This document shows positions 62,527 to 64,000 of a stretch of 64,000 nucleotides of DNA, in pieces (the stretch's first letter is position 1; every line of letters starts with the position of its first letter). This DNA comes from Labrenzia sp. PHM005 (lineage in GTDB: Bacteria > Pseudomonadota > Alphaproteobacteria > Rhizobiales > Stappiaceae). Position numbers and translations under genes: made by a program. The DNA is taken from contig NZ_CP041191.1 in assembly GCF_006517275.1 (NCBI RefSeq), forward strand, positions 632,501-696,500, written 5' to 3'. The notes under the pieces were generated by a model. It was not told where the DNA came from, did not search any database, and worked only from the letters and a program-made list of their open reading frames with translations.

Positions 62527-64000
62527 ATGGTCGAAATCATTGCCTTTCCGGGCAGGTCGTCTTCATCGGTCATTGATACATCCAGGCTCAATTTAGAGGG
62601 CACTGTGGACTTGACGCAGGCGCAGGTAACCCCTGTGCCTCAGGTCGGAACGACCGTTGACGGCACACTTGTGGTCAGCGCCCCGGACACGGCAACCGCG
62701 TTTCCAGATGGCGACTGGACCAACCAGGAGCTGGCGGATCTCTATAGGGTCGAATCGCTTTTGATCCAGGCCGGCATCAAGATGTCGACCGGCCGCGGTG
62801 TCACAGATGAAAACGACCCCTGGTTTGTGTTCTGCCGCGAAGACGGTGATGTGTTTGTTCACCTTGCCCGCGCCGACGGCCGGTATCTGCTGGACAGCCC
62901 TGGCCTCTCCGGCCTGCTGGAAGGCCCCGATTTCACCACCCTGATCGACAGGTTCGTTGAACAGCTGGCCGCTTTGCGCCAGCCGGAAGACACTGGCAAT
63001 GTGGTCAGCTTCCGGCCGAAGATGCTGAAAGACAACACGGTTTATCTGCATCCGTCCGTTCTGCTCGCCGCGCTCATCTGGACGCTGTATCTGGCTTCCG
63101 ACGATATCGCCAGCGCAACGGAAGCGGCCGGCGACATGGCGGAAGACATGATCCTGCCGGTTGATCAATTGTTGAAGTTTGATCAAGCCGGCGACAGCCA
63201 GCTGCCGGACGCAGAGTCTGCACCGTTTGGCAGCGGCGCTGACAACCAAAACACAAAAGCTGGCCAAAACAGTCAATCCGACACCGCGTCGGGCGCGGCC
63301 TACCCAGACAGCGACCGTGCAGCACCGGGTTCGGATCGCTTGGTCGCCGGTTTCGGCGCCATGGCAGCAACAGCATCCCCGGCAGCACAAGCGGTGTCCG
63401 CCAGCCTTGCCATCATCGCCTTCAGCTACGGCTTTTACGGATCCCAAGCTGGCAAGGATAGCGACGCGACTTCTGGCAATGAGTTTTCGATTGCCGGTCT
63501 TCATTTTGCTCTGCGGGAACTTGCTGAAAGCGTTTCTGCTTCGTCGCGGCACGTTGCCGACCAAATCCCAGGTGATATCCAAACCGGGTTTGATGCCACG
63601 CCTGTTGTGCTGGAAAGCCTGGAAGGCGCATCCCCGGTCGAAGTGGCCGATGTTGTCGACTTCCAGCTGCATCTTGCAGATTTGGCCGCCGATACGGTTA
63701 CCAGCGATCTGACGGCCTTAGAGGCTCCAATTGACGAGCCGCGCGCCCGGACAACTGAGGCCGAAAATGCAGGCCATGCGGCTGAGCCCGATGGCGTTAG
63801 CGAGGAAACAACTGCTGTTTCCGACGATAACGAAACTGCTTCCGCGGAACCAACACAGCAAGATCCGGCCGTTACGGCTCAACCGGCAGCTACACCGGTC
63901 GAAACAGACATTACATCTGACAGTGTTACGACGGCCGCGCTGGACAAGCTCAGCTCCGGGTCCAGCTATACAGTTGGTGTTGCCGCTGTTTCGACGACCA
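62527..64000 (+). CDS. Large protein of unknown function, cut by the right window edge
   Basis: An uninterrupted frame runs from ATG 62527 to the window end (491 residues so far). AGAGAG lies 6 bases before the start. The N-terminal ~150 residues form a compact domain with GRGVTDENDPWFVFCREDGDVFVHLARADGRYLLDSPGLSG. Two hydrophobic segments follow, at about 182-195 (VLLAALIWTLYLAS) and 290-306 (VSASLAIIAFSYGFYG). After about residue 400 the sequence is acidic and low-complexity (many E, T, A, P), often seen before long repeat regions. I do not recognise the family. It is divergent from an XRE regulator and close to secreted proteins, so a giant surface protein is a guess. Confidence 0.72.
   Translation, partial: MVEIIAFPGRSSSSVIDTSRLNLEGTVDLTQAQVTPVPQVGTTVDGTLVVSAPDTATAFPDGDWTNQELADLYRVESLLIQAGIKMSTGRGVTDENDPWFVFCREDGDVFVHLARADGRYLLDSPGLSGLLEGPDFTTLIDRFVEQLAALRQPEDTGNVVSFRPKMLKDNTVYLHPSVLLAALIWTLYLASDDIASATEAAGDMAEDMILPVDQLLKFDQAGDSQLPDAESAPFGSGADNQNTKAGQNSQSDTASGAAYPDSDRAAPGSDRLVAGFGAMAATASPAAQAVSASLAIIAFSYGFYGSQAGKDSDATSGNEFSIAGLHFALRELAESVSASSRHVADQIPGDIQTGFDATPVVLESLEGASPVEVADVVDFQLHLADLAADTVTSDLTALEAPIDEPRARTTEAENAGHAAEPDGVSEETTAVSDDNETASAEPTQQDPAVTAQPAATPVETDITSDSVTTAALDKLSSGSSYTVGVAAVSTT

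Noticed and set aside
62593..63672. 359-codon minus-strand frame opposite the right-edge gene
   Set aside because: Composition is typical of an antisense shadow (many Arg, Cys, Gln), whereas the plus frame is open to the window end, has a ribosome site and a plausible domain.
1..64000. Prophage, insertion sequence, integron, tRNA or rRNA
   Set aside because: No transposase, integrase, phage structural gene, tRNA cloverleaf or rRNA sequence was recognised on either strand.

Overview
The window is about 64 kb of a GC-rich genome with closely packed genes. Many start-stop overlaps of 1 to 4 bases, TRAP and Liv transporters, PrtD/PrtE-type type I secretion and REP-like GTCATCCCCG hairpins point to an alphaproteobacterium. 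A marine Stappiaceae/Rhodobacterales-type organism (Roseibium/Labrenzia-like) fits best, but that placement is inference from gene content. I saw no rRNA, tRNA, CRISPR array, transposase or integrase.

Region 1 (1-2106, minus) is a small pterin/folate-type operon: dihydroneopterin aldolase, a divergent dihydropteroate-synthase-like protein, and a pteridine-reductase-type SDR that runs off the left edge. Region 2 (2205-14323) is a glucuronide/hexuronate utilisation locus arranged as two divergent arms. The minus arm holds a TRAP binding protein, a GH2 beta-glucuronidase, a GntR regulator and mannonate dehydratase. The plus arm holds the TRAP permeases, a GH31 glycosidase, fructuronate reductase and glucuronate isomerase. 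A near-ideal UxuR/ExuR-type operator plus a second weaker copy sits between the arms. Together the genes take a glucuronide in, cut it and carry glucuronate to 2-keto-3-deoxygluconate.

Region 3 (14330-27079, minus) is a 13-gene array for 2-aminobenzoate (anthranilate) by the CoA-dependent aerobic route: bifunctional 2-aminobenzoyl-CoA monooxygenase/reductase, SDR, MarR, crotonase-like protein, acyl-CoA dehydrogenase, cupin, CoA ligase, a complete Liv-type ABC importer and a RidA-family protein. An orphan Imm11/DUF1629-like gene follows on the plus strand.

Region 4 (28312-48432) builds cell-surface polysaccharide: an SDR-sugar transferase fusion, an O-antigen ligase/polymerase-like protein, a CapD/FlaA1-type 4,6-dehydratase, several fused multi-domain glycosyltransferases, Wzm/Wzt ABC export, and the four dTDP-L-rhamnose genes. 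An RTX protein with three C-terminal DUF5648-like repeats sits inside it.

Region 5 (48695-64000) concerns the secreted cell surface. A PrtD/PrtE type I secretion pair is flanked by a CAP-domain protein and an M10 metalloprotease, both ending in the same DUF5648-like triple repeat as the RTX protein. Next come a small secreted protein, a DUF6447 protein, an AT-rich methyltransferase with a regulatory domain, a large Lys-poor S-layer-like secreted protein, an XRE regulator, and the start of a large unrecognised protein that runs off the right edge. The most novel leads are the shared C-terminal DUF5648 module around one secretion system, the S-layer-like protein/methyltransferase/DUF6447 unit, and a ~45-residue PDV repeat shared by the S-layer-like protein and the 1230-residue glycosyltransferase.
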